This document shows positions 1 through 8,209 of a DNA stretch of 12,713 nt, piece after piece. How positions within the stretch are numbered: the stretch's first letter is position 1; each line of letters begins with the position of its first letter. Source of the stretch: Treponema sp. GTDB taxonomy: Bacteria; Spirochaetota; Spirochaetia; Treponematales; Treponemataceae. The translations under genes and the position numbers were made by a program. The DNA is taken from NCBI GenBank assembly GCA_017614655.1, contig JAGABO010000121.1, positions 1-12,713 on the forward strand. The letters are read 5' to 3'. Below the pieces are notes generated by a model that was not told the origin of the DNA, did no database searches, and saw only the letters and a list, made by a program, of their open reading frames with translations.

Positions 1-1131
1 AGCAAGATAGGCTTTAATCCAGGTTCCGTCACTCCACAAACGCTGCATCGGATTTACATCGTCAAGCATACGCGGATAAAGCGAAAAATCTATGTCAGAA
101 AAATCCGGTACTATAATAGAAGTAAGTTCATCTTCTTCTTTCTGAATTGCAGCATCTGTTTCTTTTGGAGCAGTTACAGTTCCGTTTTTAAAGAGACGCA
201 TTTTATACAGCGGACCCGCATCACTTGTCTTACAGCCGTGTGTAAAAAAATCCAGATAGCTTCCGTAGCCGCGGTCGTAACTTATTGAATCAAAATATTT
301 TTCGACGGCAGTTTCTTCGCATTCCCTCAGTTCTGTATTTATGAATCCGCCGCCTGCACTTACAAATACTTTATCAGAAAAGTTCTGCTTAAAAAAACGA
401 CCGGTGCAGAGTGCTGCCGTAAAAGTTCCTGCAAACGGAATGCTTATGCAGACAAGAGTTTTTTCGTCACCTGTATTTTTTAAAAGTGAATTTTCCGGGG
501 AGAAAGTTTTCTTCAAAAGTTCTTCATAAAAATTTGCAAGAACAGGAGAATCAATTTTGTTTTCGATATTTGCAAAAGAAGCCTCACTTACTGCAATTGA
601 TTCAGCATAGCGGACAAGAGAAAACTGCGGATCAAAAACAGCCGTAATGTAATCAGCAAGATCTGCAACTGCAAGGCTTGCAAGAAAACGCGCATCATCT
701 GTTCCAGGCTCGTGATCAAGGTTTTCAAGATAAGCATTCATTCTGGCCCCGCGCGGAACATCAGGAGAAAAAACAAAACGATGACAGAGTTCCCGCGTAC
801 TGAACGAATTGCCGTCTTCCAGAATCTGAACGATGACATCAATCCATTTAGCCCAGGCTTCCCCCATCGAAAGATAGGCCATTATATTGCTGTAGGTTGC
901 TTCATCGTTCTGCCGAAGTGCCGCTTCTGCTTTTTTAACGGCATCTTTTTCTGTAAGCGTAAAAAGCTTTGTTATTCCTTCCTTACAAAACAGCGCATGA
1001 AAAAGTTCAATGTTCATGTCGTACCATTTTACGGTACAGCCCTGCTTCTTAAAAAAAGCGGAAAGATAAGCGCCGCTCGGATATGCCGTATTCAGCTGGA
1101 CAATCGGAGGCTGGATGATGATTACGTTCAT
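1..1131 (-). CDS. Radical SAM protein with N-terminal cobalamin-binding-type domain (partial, C-terminus off window)
   Basis: The minus strand is open for 377 codons from ATG at 1131 to the window edge with no stop. The protein begins MNVIIIQPPIVQLNTAYPSG, a hydrophobic first beta strand followed by a Pro-rich loop, typical of B12-binding radical SAM proteins that start 'QPP...YP...L...L...G'. About residues 218-255 contain a strand reading VCISIPFAG and then SAGGGFINTELR. This matches the '(I/V)S(V/I)PF.G...GG.F.NTEL' stretch of the Rossmann-like domain just before the radical SAM barrel. The visible end (DVNPMQRLWSDGTWIKAYLA) is where the barrel would start, so the CxxxCxxC iron-sulfur motif is expected just off the edge and is not seen. 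No canonical DxHxxG cobalamin ligand motif was found, so real B12 binding is uncertain. The substrate is unknown. There is no good Shine-Dalgarno before the ATG, but the protein fold begins at once, which favours this start. It is divergent from the aminopeptidase. Confidence 0.8.
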   Translation of the reverse strand, partial: MNVIIIQPPIVQLNTAYPSGAYLSAFFKKQGCTVKWYDMNIELFHALFCKEGITKLFTLTEKDAVKKAEAALRQNDEATYSNIMAYLSMGEAWAKWIDVIVQILEDGNSFSTRELCHRFVFSPDVPRGARMNAYLENLDHEPGTDDARFLASLAVADLADYITAVFDPQFSLVRYAESIAVSEASFANIENKIDSPVLANFYEELLKKTFSPENSLLKNTGDEKTLVCISIPFAGTFTAALCTGRFFKQNFSDKVFVSAGGGFINTELRECEETAVEKYFDSISYDRGYGSYLDFFTHGCKTSDAGPLYKMRLFKNGTVTAPKETDAAIQKEEDELTSIIVPDFSDIDFSLYPRMLDDVNPMQRLWSDGTWIKAYLA

Positions 1132-1136
1132 GCTTT

Positions 1137-1148
1137 AAGTGTACACTT
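1137..1148. promoter_or_regulatory. Perfect 12-bp palindrome (possible operator) before the radical SAM gene
   Basis: AAGTGTACACTT is identical to its reverse complement over all 12 bases. It lies 5 bases upstream of the radical SAM start codon and next to the T-run that occupies the -35 position of the candidate plus-strand promoter. With no central spacer it makes a poor RNA hairpin, so a dimeric DNA-binding regulator is the more natural reading. Function is inferred only. Confidence 0.35.
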
Positions 1149-1169
1149 TTTTTCTAAAAGAGTTTATAC

Positions 1170-1194
1170 TTATAATATATTTTTCGTATTATAA
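1170..1194. promoter_or_regulatory. Candidate overlapping divergent promoters in an inverted repeat
   Basis: TTATAATA (1170-1177) and TATTATAA (1187-1194) form an exact 8-bp inverted repeat separated by 9 bases. It places a consensus -10 hexamer TATAAT on the plus strand (1171-1176, serving the aminopeptidase) and another on the minus strand (1193 down to 1188, serving the radical SAM gene). Predicted starts would fall near 1183 (plus) and 1181 (minus), giving leaders of about 50 nt for both. No good -35 box is seen for either (the plus strand has a T-run around 1147-1153), so the assignment is tentative in this AT-rich spacer. Confidence 0.35.
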
Positions 1195-1215
1195 CATTAA
1201 AAATAAAGCACATAT

Positions 1216-1221
1216 AAGGAG
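1216..1221 (+). promoter_or_regulatory. Shine-Dalgarno of the aminopeptidase, fixing a GTG start
   Basis: AAGGAG lies 8 bases upstream of GTG at 1230. It is the only strong ribosome-binding site nearby and supports the GTG as the true initiation codon. The following residues (NEKLIADYKKFL) form the expected N-terminal helix of the enzyme. Confidence 0.7.
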
Positions 1222-1229
1222 TATAAATC

Positions 1230-2573
1230 GTGAACGAAAAACTGATTGCAGATTACAAGAAGTTTCTTTCGGAAGGAAAAACCGAACGCGAATGCTGTGA
1301 CATAATTACGGTCCTCGCTGAAAAAAACGAATATAAGGACATTTCAAAGGTAACTTCGCTCAAGGCCGGTGACAAGGTCTATGTTACAAAATGGAACAAG
1401 GCGATTGCTCTTTTTAACATCGGAAGCGGCGACATTCAGAACGGCATGAACATTCTTGGTGCCCATATTGATTCACCGCGTCTTGATGTAAAACAGAATC
1501 CAGTTTATGAAAAAGATTTTGTCGTTTACATGAACACTCACTACTACGGCGGAATCAAAAAGTATCAGTGGGTAACAATGCCGCTTGCTATTCACGGGGT
1601 TATCTGCAAAAAGGACGGCACTGTCGTTAAGGTTTGCATTGGCGAAAAAGAAAGCGATCCTGTTTTCTGCATCAGCGACATTCTTCCGCATCTTGCACAG
1701 AAGCAGATGAAGGAAGCTGCAAGTGATTTTATTCCGGGAGAAAATCTTGACCTCATAATCGGAAGCGGAAAACCTGCCGACGAAAAAGACGAAGCAAAAA
1801 ACAAAGATGCCGAAAAAGAATCAGCAAAGAAAAACATTCTTGCACTTTTAAAAGATACTTACGGAATCGAAGAAAAAGATTTTGGTTCAGCAGAACTGGA
1901 AATTGTTCCGGCAGGCGCTGCCCGTGATTTAGGTTTTGACCGCTCGCTTATTCTCGCTTACGGCCAGGACGACAGAAGCTGCGCTTATACAAGTGCGCGG
2001 GCTCTTTTTGAAACGTCTGCCGGCGAACGAACCAATGTGTGCGTCTGTGTTGATAAAGAAGAAATCGGAAGCGTAGGGGCTACCGGAATGGCAAGCCATT
2101 TTTTTGAAAATGCCGTTGCCGAAGTAATTGACCGTCTTGGTGATTATTCTGAATTAAAACTGCGCCGTGCCCTTAACAATTCTTACATGCTTTCCAGTGA
2201 CGTAAACGCAGCCTTTGATCCGATGAACGCAGACCTGTTTGACAGAGCTAACGCTTCGCTTCTTGGCGGAGGAATCGTGTTCAACAAATACACCGGAAGC
2301 CGCGGAAAAAGCGGGGCAAGCGATGCCTCTCCGGAGTTCATTGCAAAACTTCGTAAAGTCCTCGATGATGCTTCCGTAAAATACCAGATGGCAGAGCTCG
2401 GTAAAGTAGATCAGGGTGGCGGAGGAACAATCGCATACCTTGCTGCAAAGTACGGCATGTACGTTCTTGATGCGGGCGTCGCTGTTTTAAGCATGCACGC
2501 ACCATGGGAAATAACAGCTGCTTCTGATATCGAAGAAGCTTACAGTGCATACAAAGCATTTCTTGGAATGTAA
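1230..2573 (+). CDS. M18 family zinc aminopeptidase
   Basis: A 447-residue cytosolic metallo-aminopeptidase of family M18 (aspartyl aminopeptidase / aminopeptidase I type), which removes N-terminal residues from peptides using a two-metal site. The family metal-site motifs are present in order: GAHIDSPRL (H79), YGQDDR (D247/D248, bridging Asp), DKEEIGSVG (E277 catalytic base, E278 ligand), SSDVNAAFDP (D324) and SMHAPWE (H423). The Gly-rich QGGGGTIA (395-402) is also characteristic. No signal peptide or membrane segment is seen. Length fits bacterial M18 enzymes. A Lys/Glu/Asp/Ala-rich stretch at about 181-202 looks like a flexible surface insertion between the catalytic and dimerization parts. 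The start is GTG with a good AAGGAG site. The A2M gene follows after 35 bp with no terminator between, so read-through is likely. Peptide preference (acidic versus neutral residues) cannot be told from sequence. Confidence 0.93.
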   Translation: MNEKLIADYKKFLSEGKTERECCDIITVLAEKNEYKDISKVTSLKAGDKVYVTKWNKAIALFNIGSGDIQNGMNILGAHIDSPRLDVKQNPVYEKDFVVYMNTHYYGGIKKYQWVTMPLAIHGVICKKDGTVVKVCIGEKESDPVFCISDILPHLAQKQMKEAASDFIPGENLDLIIGSGKPADEKDEAKNKDAEKESAKKNILALLKDTYGIEEKDFGSAELEIVPAGAARDLGFDRSLILAYGQDDRSCAYTSARALFETSAGERTNVCVCVDKEEIGSVGATGMASHFFENAVAEVIDRLGDYSELKLRRALNNSYMLSSDVNAAFDPMNADLFDRANASLLGGGIVFNKYTGSRGKSGASDASPEFIAKLRKVLDDASVKYQMAELGKVDQGGGGTIAYLAAKYGMYVLDAGVAVLSMHAPWEITAASDIEEAYSAYKAFLGM

Positions 2574-2590
2574 CATTTACATTATATAAC
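2563..2590 (+). promoter_or_regulatory. Candidate promoter for the A2M-PBP1C unit
   Basis: TTGGAA (2563-2568, 4 of 6 to TTGACA) and TATAAC (2585-2590, 5 of 6 to TATAAT) are separated by 16 bases across the aminopeptidase stop codon. This would start transcription near 2597. It is followed by a GGAG ribosome-binding site at 2598-2601, 7 bases before the A2M ATG, so the leader would be very short. It is a weak match in AT-rich DNA; co-transcription with the aminopeptidase is equally possible. Confidence 0.3.
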
Positions 2591-2608
2591 ATCTTATGGA
2601 GACACATT

Positions 2609-5600
2609 ATGAAAAACAAATCTTTTTTTCTGATTGCATCAATTGCTGCATTGGTTTCACTTTTTTCATGCAGTAAGAAAGAAGCGTACAAGCCTAATTC
2701 AGGCAAAGCGCCGCCGGTACAGAAACTTAAGCTTTCGTACAGAATCTCTGAACCTTCAACAGGATATGACCGCGAAACTCCGGATTCCCTGTGCATTTAC
2801 TTTGACGGTTCTGCAGCAAAACTTGAAGATGTTGGAAAAGAACCTTCCGGCACAATTTCCATCAGCCCGGATATTTCCGGAAAATGGAAGTGGGAAACTG
2901 ATTCTGCATTAATCTTCCAGCCGCAGGAAAACTGGAAGCTTGACACAAAGTATAAGGTTTCCTTTAACAAGGATCTTTTTGCAGAAAACGTTACTGTAAA
3001 AGGAGAGCCTTCTTTTAGCACTCCTGAATTCAGTGTTTATATTGATGATGCAACTTTTGCCGTAGATCCGGAAGATCAGAACATCAAAAAAGTTTATGTT
3101 ACATTAAAGGCTTCAAACCCGATGCAGAAAGAGGGGTTAGAAAAAAAACTTTCACTTTCGCTTGAAGCAAGGGGAGCTAAGAATACTGTTAAATCAGATA
3201 TAAACTATACTGTTTCATTCAACAAATCTGCAACAGAAGCTTATATTATAAGTAACAACATTCCTATTCCTCCAAAAACGTCACAGCTTTATATAAAGTT
3301 AAAATCCGGAATCAAATGTGCAGACGAATCTGCTTCATCAAAAAGCTCGGACGAAGAACAGGTACAGATTCCAGGATTAACAGACTATGTTCGGATTACT
3401 GATATTTCACACAGTCTTGTAAGAAACGATGACAATAATTACGACCAGATTTTATTTATCGAAACAAAGGGTGATATTTCTGTAAATGAACTTCAGAAAC
3501 ATCTTTCCATTTATCTTCTGCCGGAAGACAAACCGGAAGAACAGGGGTATGATGAAGTAAGAAACTGCAGATGGACAAATTATTCAACAGAACAGATTAC
3601 AAGCCTTGTATTATCTAAATCACAGAAAGTTGAATTCGAACCGATTCAGACAGAAACACCTTTTGCTTCATTAAATTCCTTTAAGTTCAAAACTGTTCCG
3701 AACCGCTTTATTTACGTAACAGTTTCTGGAGGAGTCGTTTTCCATGGCGGTTATCGTCTGGATGAACCTACATCAGAAATTTTAAGAGTCCAGGATTATC
3801 CGCAGGAACTTGCCATTCTTTCTGAAGGTACGATTCTTTCTCTTTCCGGCAGCAACAAGATGGCCATGTATTCCCGCGGCATAAAGGACGTAACTTACAC
3901 TCTCTCCAGAATTATGCCGAAAGACATAAATCATCTTGTTTCTATGTCTAACGGAAATATGAAAAATTTCTCATTCACCAATTACAACTTTAATGAGCAT
4001 AATATTGCCGAAACTCAAACTTTCGAAGATACGATTTATTCTGCCTCTAAAGAAAAAGTTTCATACTTCTCTTTTGATTTCTCTAAATATTTAAGACCCG
4101 ATGCAGAAAAACATCTTACAAACGGTCTGTTTATATTTAAAGTTTCCGGCAATGGATTATATGACAGACGATTCATTCTTGTTACGGACTTAGGATTCTT
4201 TGTTAAAACAAATTCTAATAATACAAAAGATGTTTTTGTTCAGTCCATTTCGACAGGATTACCGGTTCCGAATGCAACGGTCTACATTGTCGGATTAAAC
4301 GGAAACACTCTTGTTTCTGTTAAAACAGACGGAAACGGCCATGCAGTTTTACCGGCTCTAAATTACAGTTCTTATAAGGAAGAACATAAACCGACTGCTT
4401 ACGTTGTAAAGACTTCAAATGATCTTTCATTCATGCCGTATTCAGCCAGCGGCCGCTCACTCGACTATTCTAATTTTGATGTAGGCGGTGTTTACGGACA
4501 GACTGATCCTTCTACCCTTACCGGAGTTCTTTTCTCCGACAGAGGAATGTACAGACCGGGAGATGATATAAATCTTGGTCTTATCGTAAAAGCTGGTGAC
4601 TGGAATGTTAATCTTTCGAACATCACGCTTGAATGTAATGTTTCTGATTCAAACAGCAATATAATTCTTTCAAAACAGTTCCAGCTTGATTCTTCCGGTT
4701 TCTCTGAAATCAATTTCTCTACTCAGGATTATTCACCAACCGGAGTTTATTCTGTATCTGTTTATCGTCTTATGCAGCACGACGGCTACACATCAAGAGA
4801 TTATTTAACCGGAACAAAAATTAAGGTTGAAGAATTTTTACCGGACACTTTAAAAATTTCAACAAACTTTGATCCTCTTCCAAATGCCGGATGGATTAAT
4901 CCTGGTGATATAAAAGGAACTGTTTCCCTTAAAAATCTCTTTGGAACTCCTGCAGCCGGAAATGAAATCAAAGCACAGATGACTCTTTCTCCAGGTTTCC
5001 CAAATTTAAGAAGATATTCAAACTATCACTTCTCTGATCCTTACTATAAAGGTAAGTCATTCGAAGAATTCCTGGGAACACAGACAACCGATGAAGACGG
5101 TAATGCAACATTTAATCTTAATACTCAGAAATTCGAAAAAGCAACTTACTGCCTCGATTTCTACGCAGAAGGTTATGTAAAAGGCGGCGGAAGAAGCGTT
5201 TCTCAGAATTCAAGAACTTACGTTTCGCCTCTTAAATACATTATCGGTTACAAAGCAGATGGTTCTCTTTCTTACATTTCAAGAAATGCAGGAAGAAAAA
5301 TCAGTCTTATTGCAATAGATCAGAATCTCGAAAGAACCGAAGTCAAAGGCATTACATTAAAAGTTGAAGAAATAAAATACATTTCAACTCTTGTAAAGCA
5401 ATATAACGGTCAGTACAAATATCAGTCTGTAAAAAAGACCTATCCTCTTGTTACAAATAAAATTGATATCGGCAAAGACGGTTATGACTATTTACTGCCA
5501 ACAGAAAATGGCGGTGAATACAAAATTTCTATCATTGATGATTCAGAACTTGTATTCAACAGCTTTAATTATTCAGTTGCTGGAACTCAAAACATAACAA

Positions 5601-8209
5601 GAAGTCTTTCCAGAACTGCAGAACTTGATCTTCGCCTTGAATCATCTGACTTAAAGCCTGGTGAAAATGCAAAGATCTTTATTAAAGCACCTTATGCAGG
5701 CGCAGGTCTTATTACTGTAGAACGCGACAAAGTTTACACAAGCAAGTGGTTCACGACAAAAAATCTTTCTACAGAACAGACAATAGAAATTCCTTACGGA
5801 CTGGAAGGAAACGGATACATTAACGTTATGTTCACACGTGCAGCAGATTCAGAAGAAGTATTCATGAGTCCGTTCTGCTATGGTGCAGTTCCTTTCTCTG
5901 TTGATAAAGATAACCGTACAAACAAAATCAATCTTGTTGTTCCGGAAGAAATAAAATCAGGAACAGATTTAACAATTAAGTACTCTTCTTCCGACAGCGG
6001 TAAGATTATTATTTACGCAGTTGATGAAGGTATCCTGCAGGTAGCCGGTTATTCAATGCCGAATCCGCTTTCCGAATTCTTTAAGAAACGTGCACTAGAA
6101 GTTTCTACTACTCAGATTCTGGATCTTATTTTACCGGAATACGAAATCTTAAAGAAAGTTTCTGCAACTGGTGGTGGTGCCGGAATGGATGAATTAAGCA
6201 GAAACCTTAATCCGTTTAAGAGAAAGCAGAATAAGCCGGTTGTATTCTGGTCTGGAATTATAGACACAGATTCTACCGAACGCGAAGTTACATACCATGT
6301 TCCGGATTACTTTAACGGAACTCTGCGCGTAATGGCTGTTGCCGTATCTACAAGAACAATCGGTGCGGTTCAGACTTCTACAAAAGCAACAAATACATTT
6401 ATAATCTCGCCGAACACACCGCTTGCTGCTGCTCCTGATGACGAGTTTGATGTTTCTGTTACTGTAACAAATAATCACAAAGGAAGCGGAACAAATACTC
6501 CTGTAAACCTTACTGTAGAAACAAGTAAACATCTTGAACTTACGGGCAACAGGACAATTCCTCTTAAGATTTCAGAAGGAAAAGATGCAACTGTAACCCT
6601 CCGGTTTAAAGCAAAGAAAGAACTTGGTGGTGCAGAAATTATATTCACTGCAAGTGATTCTACAGAATCTTCTAAGTATACAAGTACGCTCAGTGTACGT
6701 CCTTCTATGCCGTACCAGACCTGGATTGTCTGCGGTTCTACGGATAAAAAAGAAGCTTCTGTTGATGTAAAACAGCATGTTGTTTATGATGAATTTGCAA
6801 AACGTACTGTTTCTGTATCAAACATTCCGGCAAGCTTTATGGAAGGATTAAACTTCTATCTTGCAAACTATCCTTACGGATGCTCTGAACAGGTTACAAG
6901 TAAAGCTTATCCATATCTCTATGATGATTTTGTAAAGGCTGGAAAAAAGACAAGAAAAGACGCAGAAGAAATGGTTAGTTCAACAATCAATATTCTCCTG
7001 TCAAGAAAGAAGAGTGACGGTAACATAGGATACTGGACAAACGAAAGCAGAACAGATCCTTTCATTACTCTTTATGTTGCAGAATTCCTTACGGATGCAA
7101 GAAACCACAATTTCTATGTTCCGGGTAATTTCTACGACAGTGTCATTAATGCAGTAAAGAGATATGCAGACTCATCAGATGATAATTCATATTCAATTTA
7201 CCTGCGTTCTTATGCAATTTACGTTCTTACAAAATCAGAAGTAATTACAACAAGTTATATCGAAAAACTTGAAAACGATATAACAAGAAAGAATTTCACA
7301 CCTACAGATTACGAAGGACTTTATCTTGCAGCAAGTTACGCTATGCTTAAGCAGGACAAAAAAGCAAATTCAATACTCGCAAAGATAAACAGAAAGAAGA
7401 ATTTTGATTCATCATGGATGTATCATAACAGTCTTAACTACATTTCTACTTACATCGATATCATTGCAAGTTATTTCCCTGCACGCACAAAAGACATTTC
7501 TGTTGCCGAAATTGATGAACTGTGTAATTCACTTTCAAATGCTTACTACAATACACTTTCTACATCTGCAGCAATAAGGGCATTTGAAAGCTGGGCTTAT
7601 TCTTCAAGTGCCGATACATACAAAGTTTATGAAGTCATCGGTAAAACAGATAATCCTGTTACAATTTCCGGCTCACCTGTTTTAAAGGCAGATTACTCTC
7701 CAAAGGCAGAGAAGATTAAGTTTACATCAGATAAAACAATGCCAATGTATTATCAGACTGTAACTGCAGGTTTTGCAACAAATCTTCCGGAAAAAGAAAT
7801 TAAAGACGGAATCGAAATTACAAGGGAATACTGCAAACCGGAAGGTGGAAAACTTTCTTCAGTAAAAGTTGGCGATGATGTTCTTGTTAAGATTTCTTTC
7901 CGCTCTCTTAGTGGAACTGTTTCTAATCTTGCTCTTGTAGATTTACAGCCGGCAGGTCTTGAAAGTGATATTGAATCAATCAGAAACTTCAGGAGTAACG
8001 ACTGGTCTCCGGACTATGTTGATATTCGTGAAGACCGTGTTGTCATTTATGCAACTGCAACAAGTAAAGTTCGAACCTTTACTTACAATGCAAAAGCAAT
8101 CTGCTCAGGAACCTTCGTTGTACCGCCGATGTTCGCTGAACAGATGTACAATAAAGACATCAGGGCAATTTCTCCATCTGCACCGTTAAAGATTGAAGCA
8201 TTAAAATGA
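2609..8209 (+). CDS. Bacterial alpha-2-macroglobulin family lipoprotein (protease trap)
   Basis: An 1866-residue protein built like bacterial alpha-2-macroglobulins, which trap attacking proteases: cleavage of a bait segment exposes a Cys-Gln thioester that couples to the protease. Residues 1-21 form a lipoprotein signal (KNK, hydrophobic core, LFS|C with C21), predicting a lipid-anchored periplasmic protein. Next come an Ig-like/MG1 portion (about 36-270) and the macroglobulin MG2-type domains, with the hallmark FSDRGMYRPGD at 642-652. The A2M core follows, with AVDEGILQVAGY starting near 1137. Residues 1182-1209 are Gly-, Lys- and Arg-rich and likely disordered, a good bait-region candidate. 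YPYGCSEQ holds the thioester motif CxEQ with C1425 and Q1428 intact, at the start of the alpha-helical thioester domain. The C-terminal 200 residues resemble the receptor-like beta domain. Length is somewhat above E. coli YfhM (about 1650). The ATG at 2609 has GGAG 7 bases upstream. Its stop overlaps the PBP1C start by ATGA, implying translational coupling, as in yfhM-pbpC. Confidence 0.92.
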   Translation: MKNKSFFLIASIAALVSLFSCSKKEAYKPNSGKAPPVQKLKLSYRISEPSTGYDRETPDSLCIYFDGSAAKLEDVGKEPSGTISISPDISGKWKWETDSALIFQPQENWKLDTKYKVSFNKDLFAENVTVKGEPSFSTPEFSVYIDDATFAVDPEDQNIKKVYVTLKASNPMQKEGLEKKLSLSLEARGAKNTVKSDINYTVSFNKSATEAYIISNNIPIPPKTSQLYIKLKSGIKCADESASSKSSDEEQVQIPGLTDYVRITDISHSLVRNDDNNYDQILFIETKGDISVNELQKHLSIYLLPEDKPEEQGYDEVRNCRWTNYSTEQITSLVLSKSQKVEFEPIQTETPFASLNSFKFKTVPNRFIYVTVSGGVVFHGGYRLDEPTSEILRVQDYPQELAILSEGTILSLSGSNKMAMYSRGIKDVTYTLSRIMPKDINHLVSMSNGNMKNFSFTNYNFNEHNIAETQTFEDTIYSASKEKVSYFSFDFSKYLRPDAEKHLTNGLFIFKVSGNGLYDRRFILVTDLGFFVKTNSNNTKDVFVQSISTGLPVPNATVYIVGLNGNTLVSVKTDGNGHAVLPALNYSSYKEEHKPTAYVVKTSNDLSFMPYSASGRSLDYSNFDVGGVYGQTDPSTLTGVLFSDRGMYRPGDDINLGLIVKAGDWNVNLSNITLECNVSDSNSNIILSKQFQLDSSGFSEINFSTQDYSPTGVYSVSVYRLMQHDGYTSRDYLTGTKIKVEEFLPDTLKISTNFDPLPNAGWINPGDIKGTVSLKNLFGTPAAGNEIKAQMTLSPGFPNLRRYSNYHFSDPYYKGKSFEEFLGTQTTDEDGNATFNLNTQKFEKATYCLDFYAEGYVKGGGRSVSQNSRTYVSPLKYIIGYKADGSLSYISRNAGRKISLIAIDQNLERTEVKGITLKVEEIKYISTLVKQYNGQYKYQSVKKTYPLVTNKIDIGKDGYDYLLPTENGGEYKISIIDDSELVFNSFNYSVAGTQNITRSLSRTAELDLRLESSDLKPGENAKIFIKAPYAGAGLITVERDKVYTSKWFTTKNLSTEQTIEIPYGLEGNGYINVMFTRAADSEEVFMSPFCYGAVPFSVDKDNRTNKINLVVPEEIKSGTDLTIKYSSSDSGKIIIYAVDEGILQVAGYSMPNPLSEFFKKRALEVSTTQILDLILPEYEILKKVSATGGGAGMDELSRNLNPFKRKQNKPVVFWSGIIDTDSTEREVTYHVPDYFNGTLRVMAVAVSTRTIGAVQTSTKATNTFIISPNTPLAAAPDDEFDVSVTVTNNHKGSGTNTPVNLTVETSKHLELTGNRTIPLKISEGKDATVTLRFKAKKELGGAEIIFTASDSTESSKYTSTLSVRPSMPYQTWIVCGSTDKKEASVDVKQHVVYDEFAKRTVSVSNIPASFMEGLNFYLANYPYGCSEQVTSKAYPYLYDDFVKAGKKTRKDAEEMVSSTINILLSRKKSDGNIGYWTNESRTDPFITLYVAEFLTDARNHNFYVPGNFYDSVINAVKRYADSSDDNSYSIYLRSYAIYVLTKSEVITTSYIEKLENDITRKNFTPTDYEGLYLAASYAMLKQDKKANSILAKINRKKNFDSSWMYHNSLNYISTYIDIIASYFPARTKDISVAEIDELCNSLSNAYYNTLSTSAAIRAFESWAYSSSADTYKVYEVIGKTDNPVTISGSPVLKADYSPKAEKIKFTSDKTMPMYYQTVTAGFATNLPEKEIKDGIEITREYCKPEGGKLSSVKVGDDVLVKISFRSLSGTVSNLALVDLQPAGLESDIESIRNFRSNDWSPDYVDIREDRVVIYATATSKVRTFTYNAKAICSGTFVVPPMFAEQMYNKDIRAISPSAPLKIEALK

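Noticed and set aside
712..1194. Plus-strand reading frame of 160 codons
   Set aside because: It lies opposite the radical SAM frame, which is open across its whole length and gives a coherent family match. The plus-strand product is rich in Lys, Phe and Cys with no recognizable domain and no ribosome-binding site.
1132..1229. Riboswitch in the aminopeptidase leader
   Set aside because: The predicted leader is only about 50 nt and AT-rich, with no conserved cobalamin-box or other aptamer motif visible.
2574..2608. Terminator between the aminopeptidase and A2M genes
   Set aside because: The 35 bases show no stable GC-containing stem and no T-run; only AT-rich promoter-like sequence is present.
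2338..2796. Minus-strand reading frame of 152 codons
   Set aside because: It spans the end of the aminopeptidase and the start of the A2M gene, both well supported by motifs. Its product resembles no family and would run against both genes.
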